Positions 62,686 through 64,000 of a stretch of 64,000 nt of DNA are shown here, piece after piece (the stretch's first letter is position 1; each line of letters begins with the position of its first letter). The notes beneath the pieces are model-generated. The model had not been told where the DNA came from and did not search any database. It saw nothing but the letters and a program-made list of their open reading frames with translations. A program made the position numbers and the translations under genes. The stretch lies in contig NZ_CAJNAT010000029.1 in NCBI RefSeq assembly GCF_905220705.1, positions 1 to 64,000 of the forward strand. The letters are read 5' to 3'. The DNA is from Paraburkholderia domus. GTDB taxonomy: Bacteria > Pseudomonadota > Gammaproteobacteria > Burkholderiales > Burkholderiaceae.

Positions 62686-64000
62686 TTAACGCATCGTGAC
62701 GAACTCTTCAGCGGCGGTCGGATGAATTCCGATCGTCTCGTCGAACTGTGCTTTGGTCGCGCCGGCTTTCATCGCAATCGCGATACCCTGCAGGATCTCA
62801 GCGGCATCGCGCCCGACCATGTGCGCCCCCACCACCCTCTGACTGCCGCGAGCGACGACGAGCTTCATCAGCGTGCGCTCGTCGCGGCCCGATAACGTGT
62901 GACGCAATGCCTTGAACGAAGTCTTGAAGACGTCGACGACGCCGTACCGCTCACGCGCCTTATCTTCGGTGAGCCCAACCGTCGCGACTTCAGGCGTGCT
63001 AAAAACGGCCGACGGAACGTACTCGTGATCCACTGAGCGCCGCACGTCGCCGAACAGGCTCGCGGCCAGCAGTGCGCCGTCGCGCGTGGCAACCGGCGTC
63101 AATTGCGGCCTCGCAGTCACGTCACCGATCGCGTGAATCGACGGTATGTTCGTTGTTGAGTATTCGTCAACATCCACCGCGCCATTTCTGTCAAGCGTCA
63201 CGCCCACTTCTTCGAGCCCAAGGCGAGCACTGTTCGGCGCCCGGCCCGTCGCATAGAGCACGGCATCGTAGTGCCCCTGCGTACCGCCTTCAGGCACTAG
63301 TCCGATCGTTCCGTCCCGATACTTCTCCAGGCCGAGGACGGAAGTTTCTGTTCGGATTTCGATGCCCTGTTGGGTCATGGCGCTCGCCAGCGCATCGCGA
63401 ACATCTTCGTCGAACCCGCGCAGAATCTGACGGCCGCGGCACCACAGGTCGACCTGCGTGCCCAATCCGTTGAATATGCCCGCGAACTCGACCGCGATGT
63501 AGCCTGCACCAACCACCGCGATCCGTTTGGGCTGGGACGCGAGATCAAGTGCTTCATCCGATGTGATGGCATGCTGAATGCCCGGTATGGCCGGCAGCAT
63601 AGGCCGCGCGCCGGTAGCAACTGCAATGTGACGCGCGCTGATGCGGTGCCCCGCCACTTCGACCGTGTGCGCATCCGCAACCGTTGCGCGGCCGTCGTAC
63701 CTTTGCACGCCTGATTTCTCAAGGAGGGAGAGATACACGCCGTTGAGACGGGCGATCTCCCGGTTCTTTGCCGCAATCAGCGCGGCCCATGAGAACGTGC
63801 CCGGTCGATAGGACCAGCCATAGCCCGCCGCGTCTTCCACTTCGTGCGGGAAGTGCGATGCGTAGACAAGGAGCTTCTTCGGCACGCAGCCGCGAATCAC
63901 GCAGGTTCCACCCACGAGACTGTCCTCCGCGACCGCCACGCGGGCACCGTACGAAGCCGCCATACGGCTCAGCCGCACTCCGCCGGAACCCGCACCGATC
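62686..64000 (-). CDS. gor: Glutathione-disulfide reductase (5' end outside window)
   Basis: About 437 residues are visible; the frame runs through the window edge, where GAGSGGVRLSRMA continues the N-terminal FAD motif. The redox-active pair is in GGTCVIRGCVPKKL (C-x4-C). The NADPH motif is VVGAGYIAVEFAGIF and the second FAD contact IHAIGDVT. The C-terminal active-site His is in GIHPTAAEEFVTMR. It reduces glutathione disulfide with NADPH in the cytosol. It is a housekeeping-type gene and marks the end of the mobile region. Confidence 0.93.
   Translation of the reverse strand, partial: IGAGSGGVRLSRMAASYGARVAVAEDSLVGGTCVIRGCVPKKLLVYASHFPHEVEDAAGYGWSYRPGTFSWAALIAAKNREIARLNGVYLSLLEKSGVQRYDGRATVADAHTVEVAGHRISARHIAVATGARPMLPAIPGIQHAITSDEALDLASQPKRIAVVGAGYIAVEFAGIFNGLGTQVDLWCRGRQILRGFDEDVRDALASAMTQQGIEIRTETSVLGLEKYRDGTIGLVPEGGTQGHYDAVLYATGRAPNSARLGLEEVGVTLDRNGAVDVDEYSTTNIPSIHAIGDVTARPQLTPVATRDGALLAASLFGDVRRSVDHEYVPSAVFSTPEVATVGLTEDKARERYGVVDVFKTSFKALRHTLSGRDERTLMKLVVARGSQRVVGAHMVGRDAAEILQGIAIAMKAGATKAQFDETIGIHPTAAEEFVTMR

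Noticed and set aside
1..64000. CRISPR arrays, rRNA and tRNA genes
   Set aside because: No regular repeat-spacer pattern was seen, and no rRNA or tRNA-like sequence was recognised, including next to the integrase relic. tRNA detection by eye is not exhaustive.

Overview
The window looks like a chromosome or megaplasmid segment of a Burkholderiaceae bacterium (Paraburkholderia/Caballeronia/Burkholderia type). The reasons are the GC-rich coding bias, a Burkholderia-style H-NS-like protein, the mix of IS5, ISKra4, ISNCY and IS6-type elements, and a large assortment of sugar ABC transporters and oxidoreductases. This placement is inference from sequence style; no rRNA or tRNA gene is present to confirm it.

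Region 1 (about 0.25-12.3 kb) is an accessory, defence-like block read on the minus strand. Its core is a tightly packed six-gene operon: a small dynamin-type GTPase, a large dynamin-type GTPase, a tail-anchored protein with an internally duplicated domain, a HerA/DUF87-type ATPase with an unusual Ser/Thr-rich and hydrophobic insertion, an LHH-type HNH nuclease and a SMI1/KNR4-type immunity protein. An H-NS-like protein, a WYL regulator, an unrecognised 309-residue protein and a zinc-ribbon Sir2 protein lie upstream. I know of no named system with this gene set, and it is my main candidate for an undescribed system. A GlxA-like AraC regulator, an unknown 175-residue protein, a decayed tyrosine recombinase and an intact IS5-type element (15.0-16.5 kb) follow.

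Region 2 (16.6-52.0 kb) is a catabolic block. It combines two ribose-type ABC importers, an MFS carrier, an orphan family-1 solute-binding protein, sugar-type dehydrogenases (Gfo/Idh/MocA, aldo/keto reductases, zinc and zinc-less MDR enzymes, GMC oxidoreductase, aldehyde dehydrogenase), a xylose-isomerase-like protein, a DUF993 aldolase-like protein, an AroE-like protein, and beta-oxidation-type enzymes (CoA-transferase, acyl-CoA dehydrogenase, SDR, enoyl-CoA hydratase, MaoC hydratase) with a dedicated EtfBA. A TetR regulator sits in the middle, and three related 18-bp palindromes precede three transcription units. The gene content suggests uptake of a sugar- or cyclitol-like compound whose oxidation passes through CoA thioesters. 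The substrate cannot be read from sequence. Two almost identical aldo/keto reductase genes lie 20.9 kb apart in direct orientation.

Region 3 (52.1-62.3 kb) is mobile DNA: a broken ISKra4 transposase, a cassette of three consecutive tyrosine recombinases (the third frameshifted) with a TnpC-like coiled-coil protein and one more small gene, an ISNCY element, a DUF1488 gene and an IS6 remnant. The window ends inside a glutathione reductase gene.
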